In this document: positions 52,621-61,344 of the stretch, one piece after another | How positions within the stretch are numbered: position 1 is the first letter of the stretch | How the letters are laid out: every line of letters starts with the position of its first letter | Assembly (NCBI RefSeq): GCF_000007825.1 | Contig: NC_004722.1 | Location: 3,946,501 to 4,010,500, forward strand | Direction: 5' to 3' | Source of the DNA: Bacillus cereus ATCC 14579 | Lineage (GTDB): Bacteria > Bacillota > Bacilli > Bacillales > Bacillaceae_G | Length of the DNA stretch: 64,000 nucleotides | Notes under the pieces: model-generated | Told to the model about the DNA's origin: nothing | Database searches by the model: none | The model's input: the letters and a program-made list of their open reading frames with translations, nothing else | Made by a program: the position numbers and the translations under genes

Positions 52621-52653
52621 AAAAAGAAGCAGCAATAGCTGCTTCTTTTTTAT
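52618..52653. terminator. Terminator between ATPase and thiolase
   Basis: AAAAAAGAAGCAGC / GCTGCTTCTTTTTT stem between convergent genes. Confidence 0.9.
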
Positions 52654-53825
52654 AGTGCTTCTATAAATAAGGCAACCCCGATACCGCCACCGACGCATAA
52701 AGAGGCAATTCCTTTTTCTAACCCACGTCTTTTTAATTCGTGAATTAAACTTACTGTAATACGAGCCCCTGTACAACCAATTGGATGCCCAAGTCCTACG
52801 CCACTACCGTTTACGTTCACTTTTTCACGGTCTAAGCCTAACTCTTTCTCTACAGCTAAATATTGAGCCGCGAAAGCTTCATTAATTTCAAGTAAATCTG
52901 CATCTTCCAATGACCAATCTACTTTTTCTAAACCTTTACGAATTGCTGGTGCTGGTCCAATACCCATAATTTTTGGATCTACTCCAGCTACTGAATATCC
53001 AACAATTCTAGCTAACGGTTGTAAACCTTTTTCTTTCGCTTTTTCTTCGCTCATTAATACTAGAACTGCACTCCCGTCATTAAGGCCAGATGCATTTCCA
53101 GCAGTCACTGATCCATCTTTACGGAACGCCGGCTTCAATCCAGCTAATTTTTCAGCTGTAATATCTGCACGTGGATGTTCATCCTTCGAAAATACAACTT
53201 CTTTTCTACGCTCTTTTATTGTAATAGGAACAATTTGATCGTCAAAGTATCCAGACTCGATTGCCTTCAGTGCCAATGTATGACTGCGAAGAGCAACTTC
53301 ATCTTGTTCCTCTCTTGTAATTTCATATTGTTTAACTAAATTTTCCGCTGTTTCACCCATCATAATATGGTGAATCGGATCTTCTAACACTTCCCACACC
53401 GTATCACGAATTTCTCCGTGCTGTAGACGTTGTCCCCAGCGGTGCTGTTTCAATGCATAAGGGCTCGAACTCATCGCTTCTACCCCACCTGCAACAACAA
53501 CATCACTTACACCTAATTGGATTTGCATTGCAGCTGACATAATTGCTTGCATACCTGAAGAACATTGACGTTGGATTGTATATCCCGTAACTGTGTCAGG
53601 AAATCCTGCCGCTAATGCAGCTGTTCTCGCCGTATTTGCTTCATCAGTTCTTTGAATACAATGACCTAAAATTACTTCATCAACTTCATGTGGTTCTACC
53701 CCGCCTCGTTTTACAGCTTCCTGAAGTACAGGAACAGCTAATTCTACTGGCGTTACATTTTTTAGCGCTCCTCCAAAAGTTCCAATTGGCGAACGAACTG
53801 CAGCTGTAATAACAACATTATGCAT
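52650..53825 (-). CDS. Acetyl-CoA acetyltransferase (thiolase)
   Basis: Condenses or cleaves acyl-CoA at the acetoacetyl-CoA step. 391 residues; active-site Cys88 in QRQCSSGMQ, His347 in GLGHPIGCTGAR and Cys377 in CVGGGIG. Could act in fatty acid oxidation, ketone-body or polyhydroxybutyrate metabolism; a 3-hydroxybutyrate dehydrogenase gene lies 5 kb away. GAGAGGGGCAAG upstream. Exact substrate not known. Confidence 0.92.
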   Translation of the reverse strand: MHNVVITAAVRSPIGTFGGALKNVTPVELAVPVLQEAVKRGGVEPHEVDEVILGHCIQRTDEANTARTAALAAGFPDTVTGYTIQRQCSSGMQAIMSAAMQIQLGVSDVVVAGGVEAMSSSPYALKQHRWGQRLQHGEIRDTVWEVLEDPIHHIMMGETAENLVKQYEITREEQDEVALRSHTLALKAIESGYFDDQIVPITIKERRKEVVFSKDEHPRADITAEKLAGLKPAFRKDGSVTAGNASGLNDGSAVLVLMSEEKAKEKGLQPLARIVGYSVAGVDPKIMGIGPAPAIRKGLEKVDWSLEDADLLEINEAFAAQYLAVEKELGLDREKVNVNGSGVGLGHPIGCTGARITVSLIHELKRRGLEKGIASLCVGGGIGVALFIEAL

Positions 53826-53944
53826 TTTGCACTTGCCCCTCTCTTATGTACCCTAGTCAGTTTTTAGGTGAAATTCCATAAGATGTATATCTATAACTAT
53901 CATACTATAAACATACTAAAAAATCAAAATATTTAATATAATAA

Positions 53945-53971
53945 AAATAGAAGGAATTAACCTTCTATTCT
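53945..53971 (-). terminator. Terminator after NUDIX gene
   Basis: AATAGAAGG-AATTA-CCTTCTATT stem overlapping the NUDIX gene stop. Confidence 0.75.
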
Positions 53972-54414
53972 GTCAGCGCATATAAAAACTTTTGTAAAAT
54001 TTTCTCTGTCGTTTCATTCAATTTTGGCAACTTATCTACTGGAAAATATTGAAGTTTTAACCCTTCATGATCGAGCTTTAATTCCCCGCTCACATGATGT
54101 GCCTGATACAGATGAATAACATTGAAAATTTCATCGCCATTCGGATAACGGAAATATACTTCTTTTCCTGATAGAACACCAAGAAATTGCATTATTTTTG
54201 CAGTTAACCCCGTTTCCTCAAATAACTCTCTACGTGCAGTTTCTTCTGTCGTTTCGCCCAGTTCCATCGCCCCACCAGGTACACCCCAATCATATGTATC
54301 TGAACGATATTGAAGCAATACTTCTTGATTATCGTTTAATATAATAATTGCTGATCCTACGAGAATAAGCGGCCTTGTACCAACGACTTTTCGTAACTCT
54401 TCAATATACCCCAT
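53965..54414 (-). CDS. NUDIX hydrolase
   Basis: 149 residues. The Nudix box GGAMELGETTEETARRELFEETGL fits GX5EX7REUXEEXGU. Cytoplasmic pyrophosphatase acting on nucleoside diphosphate derivatives; substrate unknown. GGAAAGGGGAAT before the ATG. Separate unit. Confidence 0.93.
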   Translation of the reverse strand: MGYIEELRKVVGTRPLILVGSAIIILNDNQEVLLQYRSDTYDWGVPGGAMELGETTEETARRELFEETGLTAKIMQFLGVLSGKEVYFRYPNGDEIFNVIHLYQAHHVSGELKLDHEGLKLQYFPVDKLPKLNETTEKILQKFLYALTE

Positions 54415-54491
54415 ATGTAAATTCCCCTTTCCCTAACCTCCCTTATCATAACAAAATTTTGCTCTTTTTGTTCATGTAATTTTAAAGAAAA

Positions 54492-54516
54492 AAAGAAGCT
54501 TTCGCCTCCTTTTTTT
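54492..54516 (-). terminator. Terminator after the 97-residue protein
   Basis: GAGGC-GAAA-GCTTC-type stem (one G-T pair) followed by a T-run on the minus strand. Confidence 0.7.
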
Positions 54517-54521
54517 CACCT

Positions 54522-54815
54522 TTATTTCTTAAAACTTTCATATTTTACAGCTTCAAAAGCTTCCTCAATTTCATCATTACGATAATGGACATATGTAAAA
54601 CGCCCCAATTCTACTAATCTTGCTATTTCCTGTAACGCTTTATGCTGCTCATATGTTTCTTTCAGCTTAATATGTACATAAAACTTCATTAACGGATGTT
54701 CATATAAAGGTTCTCCCACCTCTACATATACATCTTCCACCCCTTGTACAACTCTTACATAACTTGCAAATTGATAAAGAGCTTCTCTGTCTGAAACGAT
54801 TTTTAATGTATACAT
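54522..54815 (-). CDS. Hypothetical protein, 97 residues
   Basis: Soluble, begins MYTLKIVSDREALYQFASYV and ends AFEAVKYESFKK. Alternating strand and helix pattern of a small alpha/beta (ferredoxin-like) fold. No named family comes to mind. A GGGGGAG site precedes the ATG. Divergent from a metallopeptidase gene. Confidence 0.65.
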   Translation of the reverse strand: MYTLKIVSDREALYQFASYVRVVQGVEDVYVEVGEPLYEHPLMKFYVHIKLKETYEQHKALQEIARLVELGRFTYVHYRNDEIEEAFEAVKYESFKK

Positions 54816-54990
54816 ATATTCTCCCCCTTTTCTTTACTATATCAAAAAGATGATCACACTACGTTATAGAACTATGAAATTTTTTCGACTTGTCATCTAT
54901 ATATTCAATAAAAAAGGCGTTTATCCATACATGACATCTTTTCCCCACATATATTATAGGAAGAACTTTTTTTCAGTTGAGGTGTTCCTT

Positions 54991-55608
54991 ATGGATCCAT
55001 ACGTCAATATATGTATTTGTATTACTCCCGGCGCCGATATTTCTGATGACCGCATCGCAAAAGATTTAGCTGTTGCAGAATCAATTTGGCACCCCATTAC
55101 ATTTCAAATTCAAGAAGTAATTGTATTAAATGAACTTTTCCGTTTTTTTGACCGTGAAATCAGTTATAAAAATTCCATTCAAAGTCAAGAAAAGCTGGCA
55201 TCCTTTTTCCAAACATGTGTAAATGAAGCTCCTGAATGCGACCTTTATATTTGTTATATTGGCAGTGATTATTTCAAAGAAACAGCAGTAATTGCCTGCG
55301 CTTACTCTTTAGCAAAACAGCAACAACTTACCGGATATATCGTTTTAACAAACTCGGCTGCTCCTATGAAAAATATATATACGCTTGCTCACGAAATCGG
55401 TCATATTTTATTTACAAGACGTGTTCACGGAAAACTTACTCACGCAGATCCTCATTCCCCAACTGGCTCGGAGCACCATCCTTCTCCAACCAATCTTATG
55501 TATCCGATAGTCCCGCGCCCTGAAAATGTTCCTATTCAGTCTCTATTGACGAACGAACAAAAAACACTCTCTTTACAAAGCTCTTTATTGCAAAGAAAAA
55601 AACAGTAA
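54991..55608 (+). CDS. Putative zinc metallopeptidase
   Basis: 205 residues from ATG 54991, where GTTGAGGTG lies 7 bases upstream; the frame is open 47 codons further without a clear site. Contains LAHEIGHILFTRRVHG: HExxH zincin motif, with a further His 7 residues on. ADPHSPTGSEHHPSPTNLMYP could supply the Met-turn region of a metzincin. No signal peptide. Fold and substrate unknown; not a recognised family. Confidence 0.65.
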   Translation: MDPYVNICICITPGADISDDRIAKDLAVAESIWHPITFQIQEVIVLNELFRFFDREISYKNSIQSQEKLASFFQTCVNEAPECDLYICYIGSDYFKETAVIACAYSLAKQQQLTGYIVLTNSAAPMKNIYTLAHEIGHILFTRRVHGKLTHADPHSPTGSEHHPSPTNLMYPIVPRPENVPIQSLLTNEQKTLSLQSSLLQRKKQ

Positions 55609-55626
55609 CCCTCATGTTACTGTTTA
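55596..55626 (+). terminator. Terminator after metallopeptidase gene
   Basis: AAACAGTAAC-CCTCAT-GTTACTGTTT stem overlapping the stop codon. Confidence 0.8.
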
Positions 55627-55797
55627 AAACAACTTATTCCAATCAACAAAACAAATCCCGGCTGCTAGAAATAAAAATAGACAACTAAATGTAAATGTAA
55701 TCCCTCTAAAAATCCCTATATAATATTTCTTTGGAAATAATTTTTGGTATATCCAGAGCAGCCTTTTTCCTATTAAACTAAAAAGATAGATATAAAC
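55624..55797 (-). pseudogene. Possible remnant of a small membrane protein gene
   Basis: Open frame of about 57 codons ending IFRGITFTFSCLFLFLAAG ... FVDWNKLF with a membrane segment. It begins right after a TAA and has no ATG, GTG or TTG, though AGGTGAT sits just upstream. Looks like a short gene that lost its start or was frameshifted. Low confidence. The rest of the interval to 55904 holds nothing recognised. Confidence 0.35.
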
Positions 55798-55904
55798 TTA
55801 TCACCTAATAAAATATTAAAATAGGCATCATGTATTTCTTTTGATAAAAACAGTATGGTTGATCTGAGAAATCCCCTCCTCATATACATAACTCTCCTAC
55901 TTGT

Positions 55905-56666
55905 TTATTTGTATACTTCTCTTTTTTCTAATTTTATCTGAATTTGTAAAAGCATATAAATAGCAATGAAAAGAATTATTTGTTGTACATACATTCCGAT
56001 AACGCTTGATACATCTATCATTCCAAATGCATATTCTAATGCAATTGGAACTAGTAAATATGACAAAGTAAACCAACCACCAAATTTAATATTTATAACA
56101 GCCGCTAAAAGAACTACTCCACCAACAAGGATGAAACTGTCTGTACTAGTAAACTTAATAAATGTTGTACCATAAAACTTATTTAATAATGCAATACTAA
56201 AAATTGATAAGAACCATACCGCACCACTTATATATATAATTAAAAATTCAATTCTTTTACGCTTAAATGATGCTGTTCTCATCCCCCATATTAATACAAT
56301 AATTCCTGCAAAAATCATAATCGGATAGCCAATTAACTCAATTAAAGAATAAGACAAACGATGGTCGGTTTCACTAAAGAATACGCTCTTCATCATCGTA
56401 AAAGCCAATAAATTTACAATAAAGTAAAGCAATAATTTATAATTACCTTTTCTATCTATACCCATCTCTTTTGCAAGTTGATTAGCATACTCTTTTGGCG
56501 AATCACCAAATATATCACTTACCGTTTTTCCTTCTTTCTCACCTTCAATTAAATGAAGTTCTGCATCTTCTAAAAAAGCGTCAACATCTTCTTCTTTAAT
56601 TCCTTTCGTTATTAAATACACTTTCGTATCAATTAAAAACTTTTCTCCTTCTTTAGAAATCATCAT
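55905..56666 (-). CDS. HAAS-domain membrane protein (paralogue 2)
   Basis: 253 residues. An N-terminal soluble HAAS-type domain (about 5-70; FLIDTKVYLITKGIKEEDVDAFLEDAELHLIEGEKEGKTVSDIFGDSPKEYANQLAKEM) precedes six or seven membrane helices. HAAS domains are common in membrane proteins next to PadR regulators. Same architecture and clear identity in the first 75 residues as the gene upstream. GGGAGGGA before the ATG. Function unknown; third gene of the padR operon. Confidence 0.82.
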   Translation of the reverse strand: MMISKEGEKFLIDTKVYLITKGIKEEDVDAFLEDAELHLIEGEKEGKTVSDIFGDSPKEYANQLAKEMGIDRKGNYKLLLYFIVNLLAFTMMKSVFFSETDHRLSYSLIELIGYPIMIFAGIIVLIWGMRTASFKRKRIEFLIIYISGAVWFLSIFSIALLNKFYGTTFIKFTSTDSFILVGGVVLLAAVINIKFGGWFTLSYLLVPIALEYAFGMIDVSSVIGMYVQQIILFIAIYMLLQIQIKLEKREVYK

Positions 56667-56682
56667 GATAATCCCTCCCTTA

Positions 56683-57447
56683 TTAAACCGTCTCTCTTCT
56701 ATTCGTCTTCATCATAATTTCAAGGAAAATTAAAATAAACAAACTTCCGTATAAACATATAATTTGAAATAACATTGGAACAAGGTCTTCCGTTGTAAAT
56801 GTTTTAAACACTAACATAATTGAAAGTGGAATGATTAAATATAAGTTTTTAAACCATCCTTCAAAATATATATTTATAGCTACTGTGATGATAAAAATCC
56901 CACCAGCCACTATATAACTTTGCACTTCGGTGAATGTGAGCATTTTTGTCGGATATATCACGTCTAATATCGTAACAGCTCCTAATAAAAACATTGGAGC
57001 GATCATAACTAAAGACCACATAGAAAACCATGTTTTTGTAAAACTTGTTACGAAGGCCATTTTGCGAAGTAGAAAATTAGGACCTATAACAACTAAAATC
57101 AATGAAAAACTATAACCGATACACTGAATAAGTGAAATCTGTAACATTCCATGATTCACTATTAAGATAGAAGCAATAATCCAAAACGATACGATATTCA
57201 TTACTGTAAAACCAATTTGCTTCCACGTTTCCTGTCTATCTCTTTCCATTACTTTGACAAGTTCATTTGCATATTCTTTCGGTGAGCTTCCGAAAATATC
57301 TTCTACACTTTTCCCATCACTCTCACCCTCAATTAAATGGAGTTCCGCATCTTCTATAAAATTTTCAATATCGCTTTCTTTCACACTCTTTGCCGTCAAA
57401 AATAATCTCATATCTAACAAAAACTTTCGCGCTTCACTTGATAGCAT
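56683..57447 (-). CDS. HAAS-domain membrane protein (paralogue 1)
   Basis: 254 residues with the same layout: HAAS domain (MLSSEARKFLLDMRLFLTAKSVKESDIENFIEDAELHL) and multiple membrane helices. Its ATG overlaps the expected stop of the intact padR gene (TAATG), so translation was likely coupled to the regulator. 16 bases separate it from the next paralogue. PadR plus membrane protein pairs of this general layout have been linked to bacteriocin response in B. cereus; no such link is shown for this one. Confidence 0.82.
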   Translation of the reverse strand: MLSSEARKFLLDMRLFLTAKSVKESDIENFIEDAELHLIEGESDGKSVEDIFGSSPKEYANELVKVMERDRQETWKQIGFTVMNIVSFWIIASILIVNHGMLQISLIQCIGYSFSLILVVIGPNFLLRKMAFVTSFTKTWFSMWSLVMIAPMFLLGAVTILDVIYPTKMLTFTEVQSYIVAGGIFIITVAINIYFEGWFKNLYLIIPLSIMLVFKTFTTEDLVPMLFQIICLYGSLFILIFLEIMMKTNRRETV

Positions 57448-57780
57448 TATTTTCTCCTTCCCTTCCCTTCAAGTAGACGTTCTACACTACTTTGCATCGT
57501 TTCCCAGCGATCCATAAATTCATCAAGTGACTTCCTCGCCTTTTTCTGTTAATGTATAATATTTTCTCTTTGGACCAGATGGAGATTCCTTCATTACGCT
57601 TGTTATTAGTCCTTCTTTTTGCATTCGTATTAATAACGGATAAATACTTCCCTCACTCGCCATTGTAAAACCATACTTCGCTAGCTTTTCACTCATTTCA
57701 TAACCGTATATTTCGCCTTCAGAAATAATAGCAAGTAAGCATCCTTCTAAAATCCCTTTCAGCATTTGACTTGTCGACAT
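57447..57780 (-). pseudogene. PadR regulator with a C-terminal frameshift
   Basis: ATG at 57780; winged-helix PadR (MSTSQMLKGILEGCLLAII ... GSIYPLLIRMQKEGLITSV ... KRKYYTLTEKGEE). The frame hits TGA at 57523-57525, giving 85 residues. One extra base near 57530 explains this: without it the reading continues LDEFMDRWETMQSSVERLLEG and ends at 57447-57449, giving 110 residues, the usual PadR length, with TAATG overlap to the next gene. The DNA-binding part remains, but the dimer helix is altered. Real mutation or sequencing error. Confidence 0.85.
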
Positions 57781-57796
57781 AATTCAAATCCTCCTA

Positions 57797-57880
57797 CTAT
57801 CTTGCTTTACAAGATAGATAAGCGTAAGTATCTTGCTTTACAAAATAGTATAGCAAAGACTATTTTGCAAAACAAGATAG
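57797..57880. promoter_or_regulatory. Three phased palindromic operators for PadR
   Basis: CTATCTTG-N5-CAAGATAG at 57797-57817, GTATCTTG-N5-CAAAATAG at 57828-57848 and CTATTTTG-N5-CAAGATAG at 57860-57880. Centres are 31 and 32 bases apart, about three helix turns, so all face one side. They lie just upstream of padR and before bdhA; autoregulation by PadR is the natural reading. Confidence 0.75.
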
Positions 57881-57976
57881 CTAACGATATTTTTTCCAAA
57901 TGTTTGCAGGAATTTCATTATAGCTTCTCTAAATAGAGCACTATGAAAACTTTATTATGAAGGGATGTTTTTCATC

Positions 57977-58754
57977 ATGGTTACAAATCGAGTTGTCTTT
58001 TTAACCAGGTGCTGCAAGTGGCATTGGTTATGAAATGGGAAAGGCTTTTGCAAAAGAAGGTGCAAAAGTTGTGATTACCGATCGGCTTGAAGAACGTGCA
58101 AAAGAAGCTGCTGAACAATTACAAAATGAAGGTTTTCAAGCTATCGGTTTAAAATGTGACGTTACATCTGAAGAGGAAATTACAGCAGCAATTTCTCAAA
58201 CAGTTGATCATTTCGGTTCATTACATATATTAATTAACAACGCAGGAATGCAACACGTTTCACCCATTGAAGACTTTCCAACTGAAAAGTTCGAGCTACT
58301 AATTCAAATTATGCAAATTGCTCCGTTTATTGCAATTAAGCATGCCTTTCCGATTATGAAACAACAAAAATATGGTCGTATTATTAATGTCGCTTCTATT
58401 AACGGCCTTGTCGGGTTTGCTGGAAAAGCTGCCTACAATAGTGCAAAACATGGCGTAATTGGATTAACAAAAGTTGCCGCTTTAGAAGGTGCTACGCATG
58501 GTATTACTGTTAATGCCCTTTGCCCTGGTTATGTTGATACCCCCCTTGTACGTAATCAACTACAAGACTTAGCTACTACACGAAATGTACCACTTGAAAA
58601 TGTTTTAGAAGATGTTATTTATCCACTCGTTCCACAAAAGCGCTTATTACAAGTACAAGAAATTGCAGATTATGCGATGTTTTTAGCGAGTGAAAAAGCT
58701 AAAGGTATAACTGGTCAAGCTGTCGTTATCGATGGTGGTTATACCGCTCAATAA
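57977..58754 (+). pseudogene. 3-hydroxybutyrate dehydrogenase with N-terminal frameshift
   Basis: SDR oxidising 3-hydroxybutyrate to acetoacetate. From ATG 57977 the frame reads MVTNRVVFLT, then an extra C at 58005/58006 shifts it; removing that base gives a continuous 258-residue protein, TGAASGIGYEMGKAFAKEG and on, with Ser...YNSAK catalytic residues and C-terminal TGQAVVIDGGYTAQ. As read, translation from the first ATG ends after about 19 codons; an internal start at 58035 would lack the NAD glycine motif. Lesion or sequencing error. Enzyme identity is from overall similarity to Bacillus BdhA. Confidence 0.82.
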
Positions 58755-58792
58755 AAATAAAGTTTGCTCAAGAAGAGCAAACTTTATTTTTT
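58753..58792. terminator. Terminator between bdhA and YvrJ-type gene
   Basis: AAAAATAAAGTTTGCTC / GAGCAAACTTTATTTTT with loop AAGAA; overlaps the stop of the minus-strand gene. Confidence 0.88.
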
Positions 58793-58945
58793 ATCCCGAG
58801 GATCTTCGTACTTTATTAATTGCCGCGGGAGCTTCTCAATTGCAACAATTACCCCCTCTAATTTACTTTCAATGCGGTGGAGTAAATATAATGTTACAAC
58901 AATCGGAAACCCTACATTACCTATCATCTTGATCCACTCTTCCAC
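58784..58945 (-). CDS. YvrJ family small protein, 53 residues
   Basis: Begins MEEWIKMIGNVGFPIVVTLY and continues LLHRIESKLEGVIVAIEKLP, the pattern of the YvrJ family: one membrane segment then an amphipathic helix. GTG start at 58945 with AAAGGAGGGG about 6 bases upstream. Function unknown. Stand-alone gene between bdhA and mtnA. Confidence 0.75.
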   Translation of the reverse strand: MEEWIKMIGNVGFPIVVTLYLLHRIESKLEGVIVAIEKLPRQLIKYEDPRDKK

Positions 58946-58997
58946 CCTCTTCCCCTCCTTTCATTATATAAGTAAGAGAAAACACTGCATTTAGGCA

Positions 58998-59032
58998 TAA
59001 AAAAACAAGCTATTATGTATTAGCTTGTTTTT
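58998..59032 (-). terminator. Terminator after mtnA
   Basis: AAAAACAAGCTA / TAGCTTGTTTTT stem overlapping the mtnA stop. Confidence 0.85.
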
Positions 59033-60074
59033 CAAATAATGATGCAATTTCTCGTTTATAGTCCCCGCGTATAATACCTTTCTCAGTAATAATTCCTGTA
59101 ATTAATTCATTCGGTGTTATGTCAAATGCTGGATTATAAACATCCGTTCCAATTGGTGCTACTTGTTTTCCAAAGATTTTCGTAACTTCTGTTTCATCTC
59201 TTTCTTCAATAATAATTTCGGCTCCAGTTTCTTTCGTAACATCAAATGTTGACAGTGGCGCAGCAACGTAAAATGGGATATTAAAGTACTTTGCTAAAAT
59301 AGCTAAATTCATTGTCCCTATTTTATTGGCTGTATCTCCATTTGCGACAATTCGATCCGCCCCCACAATAATTGCGTTTATTTCTTTCGTTTGAATAGCA
59401 TGAGCTGCAGTATTATCTGTTATAAGGGTCACATCAATATTTGCTTGCTTCAATTCCCACGTCGTTAAGCGACCACCTTGTAAAACTGGTCTCGTTTCAC
59501 ACGCATATGCATGTAAACGCACACCTTTCTCTTTTCCAATATAAAAGGGAGCTAATGCAGTTCCATATCTGGCAGTTGCGATACTTCCAGCGTTACAGAT
59601 TGTTAAAATATTATCGCCATCTTTAAAACATGTTAACGCATATTCCCCAATATTTCGACACACCTCTTCATCTTCCTGTTGAATGCGAAGCGCTTCTTCT
59701 TCTAATATTTTTTGCGCTTCTTTTATTGTAGTAATCTCTCGAATAGATTCTCTCATACGATCAATTGCCCAAAATAAATTTACTGCCGTTGGGCGTGATG
59801 TCCCTAAATAGTTACAGTCTCTATTAAACTTCTTTTGAAATTCTTCGATATGTAAAGTATTATATTTTTTCGCTGCAAGCGCCAAGCCAAATGCAGCTAC
59901 AATTCCAATTGCAGGCGCTCCGCGTACTTCTAACATTATGATACTTTTCCAAACCTCTTCAATAGTCGTTAATGTTTTGTATTCTGTGCTATGTGGCAAT
60001 TTCGTTTGATTTAATACCGCAATTGCATCCCCTTTCCAACTTACAGATCTCGGAACCGTAACGATTGTACTCAT
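59013..60074 (-). CDS. mtnA: Methylthioribose-1-phosphate isomerase
   Basis: Converts methylthioribose-1-phosphate to methylthioribulose-1-phosphate in methionine salvage. 353 residues; VRGAPAIGIVAAFGLALA, ICNAGSIATARYGTALAP and IVGADRIVANGDTANKIGT (catalytic Cys and Asp region) match the family. Start overlaps the mtnK stop by 4 bases (ATGA). Downstream member of the SAM-riboswitch operon. Confidence 0.95.
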   Translation of the reverse strand: MSTIVTVPRSVSWKGDAIAVLNQTKLPHSTEYKTLTTIEEVWKSIIMLEVRGAPAIGIVAAFGLALAAKKYNTLHIEEFQKKFNRDCNYLGTSRPTAVNLFWAIDRMRESIREITTIKEAQKILEEEALRIQQEDEEVCRNIGEYALTCFKDGDNILTICNAGSIATARYGTALAPFYIGKEKGVRLHAYACETRPVLQGGRLTTWELKQANIDVTLITDNTAAHAIQTKEINAIIVGADRIVANGDTANKIGTMNLAILAKYFNIPFYVAAPLSTFDVTKETGAEIIIEERDETEVTKIFGKQVAPIGTDVYNPAFDITPNELITGIITEKGIIRGDYKREIASLFEKQANT

Positions 60075-61252
60075 GCTTTTACACCCCTTGAAACTGTCTG
60101 TTGAAATAATGTTCGAAACAGTTGAATATCAGCACTTTTAGATTCATATTTTATTAGTTCTTTTCCTAAGGATAGCGCTTGTTTCTTAGCTTGAATTCTT
60201 GTTTCTTTATTTTCTATTTCATCTAAATCTGCTACATGAGCTAAACCAATTGTTCTACGAATTAGTTCACATCCGGCAAATCCAACAGCATCAGTAAAGA
60301 TATTTTGCAAAATAATTGGTAACCATTGTTTTTCTTTCGTATATGCTTCTACACCTTCTCCAATCCATAACTTTGTAAAAGTCTCTACAAAATAACTCCA
60401 CGTCTTTTCTATATGGAAAAATAGTACACTTCTCTTTTCTTCTTCTCTAGATAACGCATTTAATAATAGATTTGCAATAAATTGACCTATGTCAAACCCA
60501 AATGGGCCATATGTCGCAAATTCTGGATCAATCACTTTCGTTTCAGAAGGTGACGAAAAAATACTACCAGTATGTAAATCACCATGAATAAGAGTTTCTT
60601 TTCTTGTTAAGAACTTATATTTATATTGTGCTACTTTTAGTTTTAAAGTTTTATCACTCCAAAGTTCATCAACCACGAGCTGTAAATCTGGCTCATAATC
60701 ATTTGTATCATAATGCCCAAACGGATCTGTAAACACTAAATCCTCTGTAATTTTACATAGGTCCGGATTTACAAAGGTACCTTCTAGTATCCTCTTCTCT
60801 TCTGACTGTAAACCAAAATCTGAAGTGTAAAATAAAACATGTGCTAGAAAACGACCAATATGCTGGGATAAAAGCGGATATTCTTCTCCGTCTATTAATC
60901 CTTTTCTTGTAATTGTTAGTCTTGATAAGTCTTCTATTACCGTTATCGCTAACTCTTCGTCATGACTGTACACTACTGGAACATAATCCGGTACATACTG
61001 CGCAAAAATTTGTAATGCCTTGCTTTCAATCGTTGCTCTTTTTATAGACAATGGCCAGCTTTCACCAACTACTTTCGCATAAGGCAGTGCTTGTTTTATT
61101 ATAATGGATTTCTCTCCATCATCTAATTTGAACACGTAATTTAAGTTTCCATCTCCAATTTCATGACAAATGACATTTGCCTTCTCTTCAAAATAGCCAT
61201 AATCTTTCGCATATTGTACAGCTGTTATTTCTGTTAATGAATAATATCCCAT
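60071..61252 (-). CDS. mtnK: Methylthioribose kinase
   Basis: Phosphorylates 5-methylthioribose with ATP. 393 residues; kinase fold with GDGNLNYVFKL (glycine-rich loop), SIIIKQALPY (Lys), HGDLHTGSIF (Brenner motif) and VIDPEFATYGPFGFDIG. GGGGGAGAAG before the ATG. First gene of the mtnKA operon behind a SAM-I riboswitch. Confidence 0.95.
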   Translation of the reverse strand: MGYYSLTEITAVQYAKDYGYFEEKANVICHEIGDGNLNYVFKLDDGEKSIIIKQALPYAKVVGESWPLSIKRATIESKALQIFAQYVPDYVPVVYSHDEELAITVIEDLSRLTITRKGLIDGEEYPLLSQHIGRFLAHVLFYTSDFGLQSEEKRILEGTFVNPDLCKITEDLVFTDPFGHYDTNDYEPDLQLVVDELWSDKTLKLKVAQYKYKFLTRKETLIHGDLHTGSIFSSPSETKVIDPEFATYGPFGFDIGQFIANLLLNALSREEEKRSVLFFHIEKTWSYFVETFTKLWIGEGVEAYTKEKQWLPIILQNIFTDAVGFAGCELIRRTIGLAHVADLDEIENKETRIQAKKQALSLGKELIKYESKSADIQLFRTLFQQTVSRGVKA

Positions 61253-61294
61253 CTTCTTCTCCCCCTTTTTAAATTCAGAGGTTTTTCTAACATA

Positions 61295-61326
61295 GAAAAA
61301 CCTCTTTCCACTAAGAAAGAGGTTTG
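61295..61326 (-). terminator. Riboswitch-controlled terminator before mtnK
   Basis: AAACCTCTTTC-TTAGTG-GAAAGAGGTTT on the minus strand followed by a T-run. A second A/T palindrome (AGAGGTTTTTC / GAAAAACCTCT) right after may compete with it. Confidence 0.85.
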
Positions 61327-61344
61327 AAGTTTATCTTCTCCCCT

